A stretch of 64,000 nucleotides of DNA from JAWLFY01 sp041685355 (GTDB taxonomy: Bacteria > Planctomycetota > Planctomycetia > Pirellulales > Pirellulaceae): NCBI GenBank assembly GCA_041685355.1, contig JAWLFY010000004.1:12592-76591 (forward strand), in the 5' to 3' direction. The translations under genes were made by a program, and so were the position numbers. The notes below the pieces were generated by a model. The model saw only the letters and a program-made list of their open reading frames with translations. It ran no database searches and was not told the DNA's origin. Position 1 is the first letter of the stretch; each line of letters begins with the position of its first letter. Below are positions 38,218 through 47,042 of this stretch, one piece after another.

Positions 38218-40377
38218 TCAGGGGAATCGTTCTAAAATCGTCGCGTTGCGCTCATCCTTTTCGGTCTGCAGGGACCGGACCGTGTTGCCCTTGGCGACCG
38301 CGCCCGGACGGCTCGCGCCGCGGGCAAAGTACCCGTGCAACCGCGCCAACATCGCGGCGGCTTGTTGGCCGCCCGCCGATCCCGTGGCGGACGCTTCCGT
38401 CGGGTTTTCGTCCAAGTTGACATACACGGAGCGATCGGTATCGGGCCGCAGCGTCAGCTTGTGCGGACCCTCCCGCCGAACGATCTCTTGACAACCGCGA
38501 GTCGCGACGGTCAACGACTCGCGGACCGAGTCCGCCTGGCCGAGTAACAACGTCGATTGGTCGAAGCTGTCCGCCGCGTCCTGCGGCGAGACGAACCCGC
38601 CGGCCAGCGCCGCGGCCGTCGCCGTGATATCGGTCAGCGAGAACAGGGCCTCGGTCGTTTCGCCGGCCGCGATTCTGCCCGGCCACGCGGCGATCATCGG
38701 TACCCGGTGCCCGCCCTCCAACGCGCTCCCTTTAAAACCGCTCCACGGCCCGCTCGTGTCGTGTCCCAGACGCTTTGCCCCGGGAAGGCCGCCGTTGTCG
38801 CTGGTGACGACGATCAGCGTCTCTTCGGTCAAGCCGAGCCGCTCCAGCGTTGCCACCACTTCTCCGACCAACCAATCGAACTCCATCACGAAGTCGCCAT
38901 GATTCCCAAGCGGACTTTCGCCCCGGAACTTGGGATCGGGCACGTGCGGGGTGTGAATCGCGCAGGTCGGCAGGTAGAGAAAGAACGGCGCGTCGCCAGC
39001 CGCGGCCGACTCGAGAAATCGAACCGACTGATCTGCCGACGTCGCGCCGATCTGTTGATCGGGACGATGGTCGGGCCATTCTCCCCGCGGCCGATGTTCC
39101 AACAGCTTGTACCCGAGCCGATCGATCACGGTGAGCTCAGAAGGAAATTCGAGCCCATCGGCGTCGCCATGCGGCTTGCCGTCCGCGATGTAGTACTTCG
39201 GAAACATGTTGTGGCCGTCCGCCACCAGAAAGCTACGTTCGAACCCGACATCGCCGGCGCCCCGACCGGGTGAAGTCAGGTCACGGGGATAGCTGTCGCC
39301 AAGGCCGACATGCCACTTGCCGATCACGCCGGTCCGATAGCCCGCTTCCGATAGCACCGACGCGACCGTCCCTTGACCCTCCGCGATCATCATCGGTTCG
39401 CCGTTGAACATCACGTGGGACGTGTGATAGCGACGGCACGGGTCCGTCCCGGTCAGCAGGCCGTAACGAGTCGCCGAACAGATCGCCGATGGGCTGTGGG
39501 CGTCGGTGAAACGAAGCCCGCGTGCGGCGATCGCGTCGATGTTCGGCGTCGGGATCGGCGACGGTCCGTAGCAACCGACATCACCCCAGCCAAGATCATC
39601 CGCCATGATGACGACCAGGTTGGGACGTGGCGCGGCGTCGCGGCGGGTCGCCAACATTCGTTCGACCCGCGCCTGTTCCTTCGCCAGCCCCTGACCGGTG
39701 ACCGGCAGCGGACTGAAATCCGGGTCCGCGGGAACCGCCTCGTCTTCGGGGATGGGGCGCCACCGCAGGTTGCGGAACGAAACGTCTTGGCCATGATCCT
39801 GCAACCAAAGGTTCCCGCCACGGCCCGTCAAATCGCCGCCACGGATCGCAAGGAGATCGACCTGAAACTTCCACCGCGGGTCGGCATAATCGAACGAGAT
39901 GACCCGCTGACCGTTGAGCCAATGCTCGATCACGGTCCCTTTGCAAACGACCCGCCCGGTATTCCATTGGCCGTGTGGCCGGGTCGCGTCGCGGTCGGGC
40001 CCGATGCAGAAAAACAGCGACGCGGCCGACTGACGCGGGTTGTCGCCGTAGGGGCTGTTGGCGTCGTCCAAAACCTGGTACTCGACTTGGCCGGGGCGGT
40101 AATAGACGCCCGAGTTGCAACCCTCGGACGCCCGCCACTCGAACCGCAACTCAAAGTCGTCGGGCACTTCGGCAGCGGTGTAAGTCAGCGGCCCGCCGCC
40201 GGAAAGACGGTGAAACGCCCCGTCCCGGATCACCCAGTTGCCTTGGTGCTCCCATCCGTCGAAGGTCTCGCCATCGAACAACGGGATAAATTCGAGTCGT
40301 TCCTCTTGAGAATCGACCGCCGTGACGACCAGCGGACATCCGAAGACGACAAGCAGAAGTGCCGGGAAGCGGATCAC
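38218..40377 (-). CDS. DUF1080 (3-keto-disaccharide hydrolase)-sulfatase fusion protein
   Basis: 719 residues from GTG 40377, chosen because it starts a signal peptide (MIRFPALLLVVFGCPLVV). No strong ribosome site is visible. Residues about 29-206 are a DUF1080 beta-jelly-roll (FIPLFDGETFDGWEHQGNW ... GVYYRPGQVEYQVLDD ... GNLWLQDHGQDVSFRNLRW). A short linker leads to a complete sulfatase from about residue 252 (NLVVIMADDLGWGDVGCYG). The formylglycine site is ICSATRYGLLTG (Cys300-Ser-Ala-Thr-Arg304), with Ala in place of the more usual Pro. Further ligands are in VIGKWHVGLG and VVTSDNGG. The chain could remove sulfate and cleave a 3-keto sugar in the periplasm. Confidence 0.9.
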   Translation of the reverse strand: MIRFPALLLVVFGCPLVVTAVDSQEERLEFIPLFDGETFDGWEHQGNWVIRDGAFHRLSGGGPLTYTAAEVPDDFELRFEWRASEGCNSGVYYRPGQVEYQVLDDANSPYGDNPRQSAASLFFCIGPDRDATRPHGQWNTGRVVCKGTVIEHWLNGQRVISFDYADPRWKFQVDLLAIRGGDLTGRGGNLWLQDHGQDVSFRNLRWRPIPEDEAVPADPDFSPLPVTGQGLAKEQARVERMLATRRDAAPRPNLVVIMADDLGWGDVGCYGPSPIPTPNIDAIAARGLRFTDAHSPSAICSATRYGLLTGTDPCRRYHTSHVMFNGEPMMIAEGQGTVASVLSEAGYRTGVIGKWHVGLGDSYPRDLTSPGRGAGDVGFERSFLVADGHNMFPKYYIADGKPHGDADGLEFPSELTVIDRLGYKLLEHRPRGEWPDHRPDQQIGATSADQSVRFLESAAAGDAPFFLYLPTCAIHTPHVPDPKFRGESPLGNHGDFVMEFDWLVGEVVATLERLGLTEETLIVVTSDNGGLPGAKRLGHDTSGPWSGFKGSALEGGHRVPMIAAWPGRIAAGETTEALFSLTDITATAAALAGGFVSPQDAADSFDQSTLLLGQADSVRESLTVATRGCQEIVRREGPHKLTLRPDTDRSVYVNLDENPTEASATGSAGGQQAAAMLARLHGYFARGASRPGAVAKGNTVRSLQTEKDERNATILERFP

Positions 40378-40519
40378 GTCACGGTCTTTCGGTGGGCGGT
40401 GGGGACCGGCGGTGGACGACAACGGGGCCGGAGGTAGGACCCGATAGTTTACTCCCTCGCGACAACCGCCGCAGATTCGCCAGCGGAGCAGGTTCGCTCG
40501 TCCCGCAGCGACGCTCGGC

Positions 40520-41878
40520 TCATACGCCTTCGATCCGTTTCGCCCCCAGCCCGTTGAAGTCGTCGGCGTCGACACCGAACCAACCGAGCGTGCTCAGGTG
40601 CAGGTCGCCGATCGGCGTATCCTCGGGACAAATGACGTGCCCCGCCGGTTTCAAGCCGCCTCCCGCTCGGCCTACGCACGCGATCGGCAAGTCGACGTTG
40701 CTGTGCGGGTCCCCGTCCTTGAGCGACGACCCGAAGAACACGACGCTGTTGTCGAGCGCCGAACCGTTCCCCTCGTCGATCGCGTCCAACCGTTTCATGA
40801 AGTAAGCCGATTGCCGCGCGTGCCACTCGTTGACCCGGCTATAGCCTTCGACCCGATCGGGTCGCGACGCGTGGTGCGACAGCCCGGCGTGAAACGGTTC
40901 GGTCACCCCGTCAAGGAAGCTGAAGTTCGCCTCCGATAAACTGTTGACATAAACCATCGTCACCACCCGCGTCGTGTCGGTCCATAGCGCCAACACGGCC
41001 AAGTCGAGCATCATCCGCACGTGTTCCGCACGGTCCTTCGGGATCCCCGGAGGCGGCGCGTCGAACTCTGACTCCTCAGGCGGCGACGGCGGCTGCCAAC
41101 GGTTCGCCACCGGGTCGGTCGCGCGGCGAATGTCCCGTTCGACCGAGCGAACGCTATGCAGATACTCGTCGATCTTGTGTCGGTCGAGCGAGCTGCCGCG
41201 GCGACGGATCGCGCCGGCTTGCTCGGACACCAAGTCGAGGACGCTCCCCTGCCATCGGTTCCGTTCCGCCGCCCCCGGCCCCGCGGCGCGGCCGAACAAT
41301 CGGTCGAACGCCCCCCGCGGGTCGATCTCCGGCATCAACATCGTCGTCGGCGTGTTCCACGACAACGTCGCGCCGTAGGAAACCGGGCTGTTGGCACCGC
41401 TGCAATAACCCTGTCCCGGGTGCTCGATCCCCAACTGCAACGAACGGATCGGCGTGTCGTGTCCCAGGTGATCGGCCAACTGCTGATCGATTGACTTCGC
41501 ACTCGCGAACACCCCGAGTTCACGGTCCCGTTCCGCCTGGACCCCGGTCAACAGCGCCGTGCACTTGCCGATGTGGTTGCCGTACGCGTGCGTCCGCAAG
41601 TTTCGAAACACCGTCAATCGGTCACGCAGCGGCGCAAACGGCTCCAGCGTCCGCGACAGCTCGAAGTTTTGCCCCGACCCCTTCGGATCCCAAGACCCGG
41701 GATAGAACCCACACGACTGGTAAAGCCACACGTATCGCCGCGGCGGCGTCACGGCCTCCTCCGCCGCACCGGCGACCGCACCGGCCCGGAAGGTCGGGCT
41801 CATCGCTTCCAGGAACGGCAACGGAAGCGCGACCCCCAACCCCTTCAGCAACGTCCTTCGCGCGATCGCTCGGTGCAT
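40520..41878 (-). CDS. DUF1552 family exported protein
   Basis: 452 residues from ATG 41878 (GGGGA five nt upstream); a GTG at 41893 overlaps the stop of the DUF1592 gene in a GTGA and is an alternative. The Tat signal is AIARRTLLKGLGVALPLPFLE. The body matches DUF1552: RYVWLYQSCGFYPGSWDPKG, LTVFRNLRTHAYGNHIGKCTALLTG, IDQQLADHLG, and the end VVFFGSSLKDGDPHSNVDLPIACVGRAGGG. It resembles the alkaline-phosphatase-like DUF1501 group. Members are nearly always coupled to DUF1592-type cytochromes, as here. The biochemical role of the pair is unknown, but it is repeatedly found in complex-carbohydrate loci. Confidence 0.92.
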   Translation of the reverse strand: MHRAIARRTLLKGLGVALPLPFLEAMSPTFRAGAVAGAAEEAVTPPRRYVWLYQSCGFYPGSWDPKGSGQNFELSRTLEPFAPLRDRLTVFRNLRTHAYGNHIGKCTALLTGVQAERDRELGVFASAKSIDQQLADHLGHDTPIRSLQLGIEHPGQGYCSGANSPVSYGATLSWNTPTTMLMPEIDPRGAFDRLFGRAAGPGAAERNRWQGSVLDLVSEQAGAIRRRGSSLDRHKIDEYLHSVRSVERDIRRATDPVANRWQPPSPPEESEFDAPPPGIPKDRAEHVRMMLDLAVLALWTDTTRVVTMVYVNSLSEANFSFLDGVTEPFHAGLSHHASRPDRVEGYSRVNEWHARQSAYFMKRLDAIDEGNGSALDNSVVFFGSSLKDGDPHSNVDLPIACVGRAGGGLKPAGHVICPEDTPIGDLHLSTLGWFGVDADDFNGLGAKRIEGV

Positions 41879-41889
41879 GGCGTTCCCCG

Positions 41890-44679
41890 TCACTCCCCCG
41901 CCCGATATCGGAACGGATAACTGGTGGCGATCTCTCGAATCAACGTGCGGGCCCGGTACCCGTCGCGGCGGACCGCCGACACGATTTGACCGATCGCGTG
42001 TTCGTCAAAGTAATCGAGCTCGCGGCCGAGCGCGTGGGCAAGCATTCGCTCGGTCAACGCCCGCGTGAAGTCGTCCTTCCGGTTTTCCGCCAAGTACGCC
42101 TTCAACTCGGCGACACCGCCCACCTCGGTCCCGTCCGGCAACCGCGCTGACGCATCGATCGGTCCCGCCGGGTCCCGCGAACGACGCCGCCCGATCCAAT
42201 CGAAATGCTCAAGCGCGAACCCCGGCGGGTCGATCTTGTTGTGGCATCCGGCACACCGCACGTTGTCCCGGTGAGCTTCCAACGCCCGGCGGACCGAAAC
42301 CGACTCGGATTGTCCCGCCTCCTCGGGGAGATCGCCGACGTCGGGCGGCGGCGGGGGTAACTCGTTCCCCAACACCGTTTCGACGACGAACGCGCCCCGC
42401 CGTACCGGGCTCGTCCGCGTCGCCAACGACGTCGTCGTCAACACCGCCGCCGTGCCGAGCAACCCGCCACGGCTCGGGTCCTCGACCCGCACCGGACGCA
42501 TCGCGTCCCCGGCTACCCCCTCGATCCCGTACAACCTCGCCAGCCGCTCGTTCAAATAGGTTTCGTCCCCGTTGAGCAACTCGATGATCGGGCGGTCCTC
42601 GCGGACCATGCGGTCGAACGTCAACGCCACCTCGCGGCGCATGTCTTCGGCAAGGTGCCAACTGAAAAAACGGAACAGCTCCTTATCGGGTTCCTTCTCC
42701 CGGCCGATTCCTGACAACTTCAACCACTCCGTCGTGAAACGGGCGGCGAGCCGGTACGACGTGTCGCCATCAAGTATCCGCTCGACGTGCCGCCCGATCT
42801 GGTCGGGGTCGTTCAAAACGCCCCGCCCCGCCGCGGCGAGCAACACGTCGTCGGGCATCGACGCGGTCAGCCAATACGATAGCCGCGACGCCAACGCGTG
42901 ATCCCCAAGCGGTTCCACACCGACGGGCGGATCTCCTTCATGGCGATACAAGAAACCCGGCGATACGAGGACCGCGACGAGCAACCGGCGGACCGCCTCG
43001 ACGTGACTTCCCCCGGCGTCCCGTTCGCGGCGATAAAAATCGCGGTACCGTTCGCGCTCTTCCTCGGATACCGGACGACGAAACGCCTTCGGCAATAACG
43101 CCGACAAATAGCCGTCGACGTCGCCCCGACCCGCCGGCAACGCACCGCTTCTTGGCGAGTCGTTCCGTGGCGAGTCGAGTGGTGACGCGTCGTCCCGGCG
43201 ATCGCCCGTTTCCCCGTTCGGCTTCCCGGCGAACCGGAACTCGATCCGGTCGACGAACAGGCCACCGACGCTCGACTTGCGGCTCTCGTCTTGCTCCCGC
43301 CAAGCTTGCCGTTGCTTTTCGCTAAACGTTTCCAGTTCCCGGAACAGCGGCGTCTCGTGATCCCGCCACACCCGTTCGACGTCCTTCCGAGAAACGCCCA
43401 AAAGTTCGGCAAGCTCTTCGAACGCCGGGACTACGTGAGTTTGATAGTCGTAGCCGAGCCCGCCGACGAACACCGGCAAGTATCCCCGTTCGAAATGAAA
43501 CCGGTCCCGCAACAGCCGATCGAGCACCGCCCGGTAGTAAATCCGGTTGGCGGTCGCCATCAGTTCGCGAATCCGCGACTCGTCGTCCTGCGTCGAACCG
43601 TCCCCCACCGCGAGGAGTTCCCGGTAGGTCACGCCGTCGGGCAACAGCGACTCATCGTACGGTGGCGGGTCGAAAGTGCTCTGACCGAGCTTCATCTGGG
43701 GCCGATCCGGAACGTCGGGAAGCCACGGCGGGCGGTAAAAGTCGTACCCGAACAGGATGTCGTGACGCCCGGCGGTCAAGAACATTTCGGTCTCGTATTC
43801 CGCCAACGCTTTCCCTTCGACCAACACGCCCGGTTCTCGCGAGGCGTCGTTGACCGAATCGGCGGCGATCCACATCCCGGCCGACGGTCCGGGGCCGGTG
43901 CTCGCCGCCCGCACTCGCACCGAATAGGTCCCGGTCCGGGGGAAATCGATCGCCTTGCGAACCGATTGGTATTTCCGTCCTAGCGCCGGCGAAAAGGTCC
44001 AACCGACGACGTCGTCGCCGCGACGCGTCACCTTCTGGCCAAAGCTCGCGTGCTCCCCCGTTTCGACTTCGTACCCGATCGGCGACACGGCCCCGGCGTG
44101 GGCATCGATCACCGCGTCGGCCACCCGCGTCGCCGCGTTCAACGTCGACTCCAATCGCGCCGCCGTCATCACCATCGATGAGCGGTCGTTGGCGAACCCG
44201 CTCAACCCCTCCGGGTCCTCGGCCAACACGTCGGCGACATCGACCGTCACGCCGAACAGGTCGGCTACCGTGAACCGATACTCCTCGCGGGTCAATCTCG
44301 CCAACGCCGCCGACCCGGGCGATCGGACCGCTTCCCAGTCGACGTCGTGCATCGCCGAATCGATTCCGGCTAGCAACGCCGCCCGTTCCTCTTCGGTCGG
44401 CCCCGGCATCGACTCCGGCGGCATCGCCCCCGATTCGATCACCTCGCGAACCCGTCTCCAAACGCGGCGGTTCGGATAGACGTCTTCCCGCGAACGGTAA
44501 ACGCTCAGGTCGATCGCCGCCTCCGCCCCTTCCCCCTGATGACATTCGCCGCAGTATTGACGCAGCAGCGGTGCGACCTCGTCTCGGAACGTTGCCTCCC
44601 CGGCGGTCGCGACCGAGAGGGACAGCGACGCGAACAGCCAGGCCGACGCGATACCGAACGGAAAGGGTCTTCGACGCAT
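41890..44679 (-). CDS. Exported multidomain cytochrome (PSD1/DUF1587-1592-1588-1585)
   Basis: 929 residues from ATG 44679, with a signal peptide (PFPFGIASAWLFASLSLSVATA). A c-type haem motif QYCGECHQGEG lies near residue 40. Then come DUF1587 (LARLTREEYRFTVADLFG), a carbohydrate-binding-like module (YSVRVRAASTGPGPSAGMW), DUF1595, DUF1592 (LLVAVLVSPGFLYRHEGDP, LASRLSYWLTASMPDDVLL), DUF1588 with a second haem-type motif VRCAGCHNKIDPPGFALEHFD, and C-terminal DUF1585. This giant cytochrome is characteristic of planctomycetes and Verrucomicrobia. It probably moves electrons in the periplasm, possibly from the sugar-oxidising enzymes encoded next to it. The stop overlaps the DUF1552 gene region, so the two are coupled. 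Confidence 0.92.
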   Translation of the reverse strand: MRRRPFPFGIASAWLFASLSLSVATAGEATFRDEVAPLLRQYCGECHQGEGAEAAIDLSVYRSREDVYPNRRVWRRVREVIESGAMPPESMPGPTEEERAALLAGIDSAMHDVDWEAVRSPGSAALARLTREEYRFTVADLFGVTVDVADVLAEDPEGLSGFANDRSSMVMTAARLESTLNAATRVADAVIDAHAGAVSPIGYEVETGEHASFGQKVTRRGDDVVGWTFSPALGRKYQSVRKAIDFPRTGTYSVRVRAASTGPGPSAGMWIAADSVNDASREPGVLVEGKALAEYETEMFLTAGRHDILFGYDFYRPPWLPDVPDRPQMKLGQSTFDPPPYDESLLPDGVTYRELLAVGDGSTQDDESRIRELMATANRIYYRAVLDRLLRDRFHFERGYLPVFVGGLGYDYQTHVVPAFEELAELLGVSRKDVERVWRDHETPLFRELETFSEKQRQAWREQDESRKSSVGGLFVDRIEFRFAGKPNGETGDRRDDASPLDSPRNDSPRSGALPAGRGDVDGYLSALLPKAFRRPVSEEERERYRDFYRRERDAGGSHVEAVRRLLVAVLVSPGFLYRHEGDPPVGVEPLGDHALASRLSYWLTASMPDDVLLAAAGRGVLNDPDQIGRHVERILDGDTSYRLAARFTTEWLKLSGIGREKEPDKELFRFFSWHLAEDMRREVALTFDRMVREDRPIIELLNGDETYLNERLARLYGIEGVAGDAMRPVRVEDPSRGGLLGTAAVLTTTSLATRTSPVRRGAFVVETVLGNELPPPPPDVGDLPEEAGQSESVSVRRALEAHRDNVRCAGCHNKIDPPGFALEHFDWIGRRRSRDPAGPIDASARLPDGTEVGGVAELKAYLAENRKDDFTRALTERMLAHALGRELDYFDEHAIGQIVSAVRRDGYRARTLIREIATSYPFRYRAGE
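43153..43180. repeat. 15-bp tandem duplication in the DUF1592 gene
   Basis: Nearly two copies of TGGCGAGTCGTTCCG, in frame, in a Asp/Ser/Pro-rich linker (LDSPRNDSPRSG). Confidence 0.65.
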
Positions 44680-44774
44680 GAATTCACCGTACACCGCCCC
44701 TGGAAAGCTCGCAACGAATCCGACCGGCTGATCCCGAACGACAGCCTTCTCAGGTGCGTTTTCCACGCCCGTCT

Positions 44775-46175
44775 TCATTCCGGGTTCGGGTCGATCCGCC
44801 GCGTGCAATCGATGAACAACCAGCACACCGCGGCCGCAAGCATCATCCCGCCGCACAAGGCGAAGCCGGGAACGTAATCGGTTTGCCGTACCGTTTCGCC
44901 GTCGATCACTTGCATCGTGCTGAACGCGTCGAGCAACAGCCCGACCCCGAACGGCGTCGCGAACGCCCCCAGGTTCCCCGCCATGTTCGTGATCCCAAAG
45001 ACGGTTGCCGAATAACGGCCGCCCAGGTCGGTGCAGGTCCCCCACACCGTCGGCTGGTTCCAATCGGAAAAGAAGCGGGCGACCATCAGCGACACCGCGA
45101 CCACCACCGGGTCCGACTGGGCGATCGCGGTCAACACCAACACCCCGCCGATCGCGAGTCCGGTCCCGGCGACCGCGGCACGGCTCCAACGCCGACTCGA
45201 AAACCGCTGGAGCGCCCAATCGTTCGCATAGCCGCCGAAGATCCCCCCCAACGCCCCGCCCCACAACGGCAAGCTGATCAACACCCCGAGCTGTCCCCCG
45301 GTGGTCACCCCGAGCGAGCGAAAGTAGCTCCCCAGGATCAACGCGAACACGACGTCCGAACCGGCGTTGAGCGTTTGCTGAAACAGCAGCACCAGATAAC
45401 TCCGGTTGCGGAGCGCGACATCGAACGGCAACACCTTCGGCGGCTCCGTCGTGGCCGCGGTCGTCGTCTCCGACGCCGGCGGGGCCGTCTCGGGCGGGTC
45501 CCGGAACAGGAGCAAAAAGAGCAAGGCGAACGCGACGCCGAAAGCCGACAGCACGACCAAGGCCGTGACCCACGACAGCGCCAAATAGCCCATCAAGAAC
45601 GAGCCCATCACGATCGACGCCATCGCCCCGCCGCCCCGCCCGAAAGCGCTGGCGATCCAACCCTGGACCCGTGTCCGGTGGCGAAGCGGGAACCAACCCC
45701 GCGTCACCTGGCTCAACGCCGGGTAACAACCCGCCTGGGCAAACCCGAACCCGCCGCGAACCGCGAGCAACGCGGAAAAACTGCCCGCCAACCCGTGCGC
45801 CGGCAACAGCAGCGACCACGCCAAGATCACGACCACCAAAAACAGGTGCGGCCCGAACAGGTCGCACAACACCCCGCCCGGGATCTGACCGAGCGCGTAA
45901 GGGAAAAAGAACGCCGACCCGAGCGCCTCGAGCTGCGTGTTGCTCAGTCCGTACTCCGCCTCGATCTCCGGACGGATCAGGTTCCACGTGTAGCGGTGAA
46001 GGTATAGCAAGAACGAGGTCGTCGCGGCGAGCGCGAACACCGTCGGCCGTCCCGGCATCCACCTCGGGCGCTTCTCCCGAGATTCGGCGGAAACGTGAGG
46101 CTCCGCGGAGACGCTGGCACCGTCGTCGGACATCCCCGCGCCGTCTTCGGATATCCCTGCACCCTCGTCGGACAT
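44775..46175 (-). CDS. MFS transporter (anion:cation symporter type)
   Basis: 466 residues, twelve membrane segments (for example SFLLYLHRYTWNLIRPEI before TM1, GGVLCDLFGPHLFLVVVILAW with the TM2-3 motif, VSLMVARFFSDWNQPTVWG). It resembles the sugar-acid/hexuronate permeases. The start is placed at ATG 46175 to reduce overlap with the FHA gene, which ends at 46202. The first 21 residues are three heptads (MSDEGAG, ISEDGAG, MSDDGAS) from a 21-bp repeat at 46126-46188 that covers the start codon. It is the first gene of the block leading to the DUF1592, DUF1552, DUF1080-sulfatase and oxidoreductase genes, and probably brings the released sugar into the cell. Confidence 0.88.
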   Translation of the reverse strand: MSDEGAGISEDGAGMSDDGASVSAEPHVSAESREKRPRWMPGRPTVFALAATTSFLLYLHRYTWNLIRPEIEAEYGLSNTQLEALGSAFFFPYALGQIPGGVLCDLFGPHLFLVVVILAWSLLLPAHGLAGSFSALLAVRGGFGFAQAGCYPALSQVTRGWFPLRHRTRVQGWIASAFGRGGGAMASIVMGSFLMGYLALSWVTALVVLSAFGVAFALLFLLLFRDPPETAPPASETTTAATTEPPKVLPFDVALRNRSYLVLLFQQTLNAGSDVVFALILGSYFRSLGVTTGGQLGVLISLPLWGGALGGIFGGYANDWALQRFSSRRWSRAAVAGTGLAIGGVLVLTAIAQSDPVVVAVSLMVARFFSDWNQPTVWGTCTDLGGRYSATVFGITNMAGNLGAFATPFGVGLLLDAFSTMQVIDGETVRQTDYVPGFALCGGMMLAAAVCWLFIDCTRRIDPNPE

Positions 46176-46188
46176 CCCCGTGCCGGGT
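46126..46188. repeat. 21-bp tandem repeat over the MFS start codon
   Basis: Three copies of TCGGACATCCCCGCGCCGTCT with a few changes. Two of the copies carry an in-frame ATG on the coding strand, so the number of copies sets the number of possible start codons. Confidence 0.85.
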
Positions 46189-46201
46189 TCTGGGCCGGCG
46201 G

Positions 46202-46864
46202 TCAATCGACCGGCCAATCGGGGTCGGCGATCTGGCGGGTCAGCTCCGACAACCGCGACTGGGTCCCCAGCAACCGTTGCCATGCGGAAAATTTCAGCGT
46301 CACCGTCTGCTTCTCCTCGTCGGTCTGTGCGGTCTCGATCAACCGGTGAAGTCTGGATTGAAGATAATCGAGAATCTCACACAGCTGTGCCTTCTGGCCA
46401 GGGGTCAGGTTGTCGGGGATCGACGGCAACTCCTGGACCTGCAGCACTTCCGCCGGATGTGGCGAGTTCGGCCCGCAGAGTTCGACCGCGATCGAGCTGT
46501 CCGAAGAATTGATCTCGCGGTTGAGTGTCGGGTTGTCCCCACCCATCGCGGCGATCCGCGCCGCGATCTGTTCCTCGGAACCGATCAACAACAGGCTCCG
46601 ACCGACCGCGACCAGATCCCCGTGACGGAGGATCTTGAGTTGACACTCGGCGCCGTTCACCTTCGTCCCGTTGGTGCTGTCGAGATCGGTCAGCACCATC
46701 CGGTCGTTGTCACGTTGGATCTTGAAGTGGCAACGGCTGACCCGCTCGTCGTTCAGCTGGATGTCGTTTCCCTCTTCACGACCGACGGTCAGCGGTGGGG
46801 TGAGATCGTCAAAGACTTTTCCGCGGTCGGCTCCATGAAGAATCTTGATCGTGACACCCGTCAT
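46202..46864 (-). CDS. FHA-domain phosphopeptide-binding protein
   Basis: 220 residues from ATG 46864, preceded by GGGAG. The N-terminal forkhead-associated domain shows the full motif set: TVGREEGNDIQL (Gly28-Arg29), VSRCHFKI (Ser43, His46) and LDSTNGTKVNG (Asn65-Gly66). It should bind phosphothreonine on a partner and so takes part in Ser/Thr-kinase signalling, which is abundant in planctomycetes. The C-terminal half is predicted helical (SRLHRLIETAQTDEEKQTVTLKF) without a named domain. It has its own start upstream of the MFS gene, 178 bp from the rlmI-like gene. Confidence 0.92.
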   Translation of the reverse strand: MTGVTIKILHGADRGKVFDDLTPPLTVGREEGNDIQLNDERVSRCHFKIQRDNDRMVLTDLDSTNGTKVNGAECQLKILRHGDLVAVGRSLLLIGSEEQIAARIAAMGGDNPTLNREINSSDSSIAVELCGPNSPHPAEVLQVQELPSIPDNLTPGQKAQLCEILDYLQSRLHRLIETAQTDEEKQTVTLKFSAWQRLLGTQSRLSELTRQIADPDWPVD

Positions 46865-47042
46865 GGGGCACTCCCGAAGAGGTGGGTCGCTGAGGAGGTG
46901 GCGGCGCACCCGAACCTGGTCGGGTGTCTTCCGTGCGAATTGTATCGCGGGGGCGATCGAAGTCGTGTCTCCGGACCGGTCAGTAAGTCGGGGCCGTCGG
47001 TCGTGGCAGATCGGTGCGGCTCGTCCGTTCCCCATTCTGTTC

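Noticed and set aside
44680..46062. N-terminal extension of the DUF1592 gene by about 460 residues
   Set aside because: It is an Arg/Gly/Val-rich shadow of the MFS gene in another frame; the signal peptide begins at 44679.
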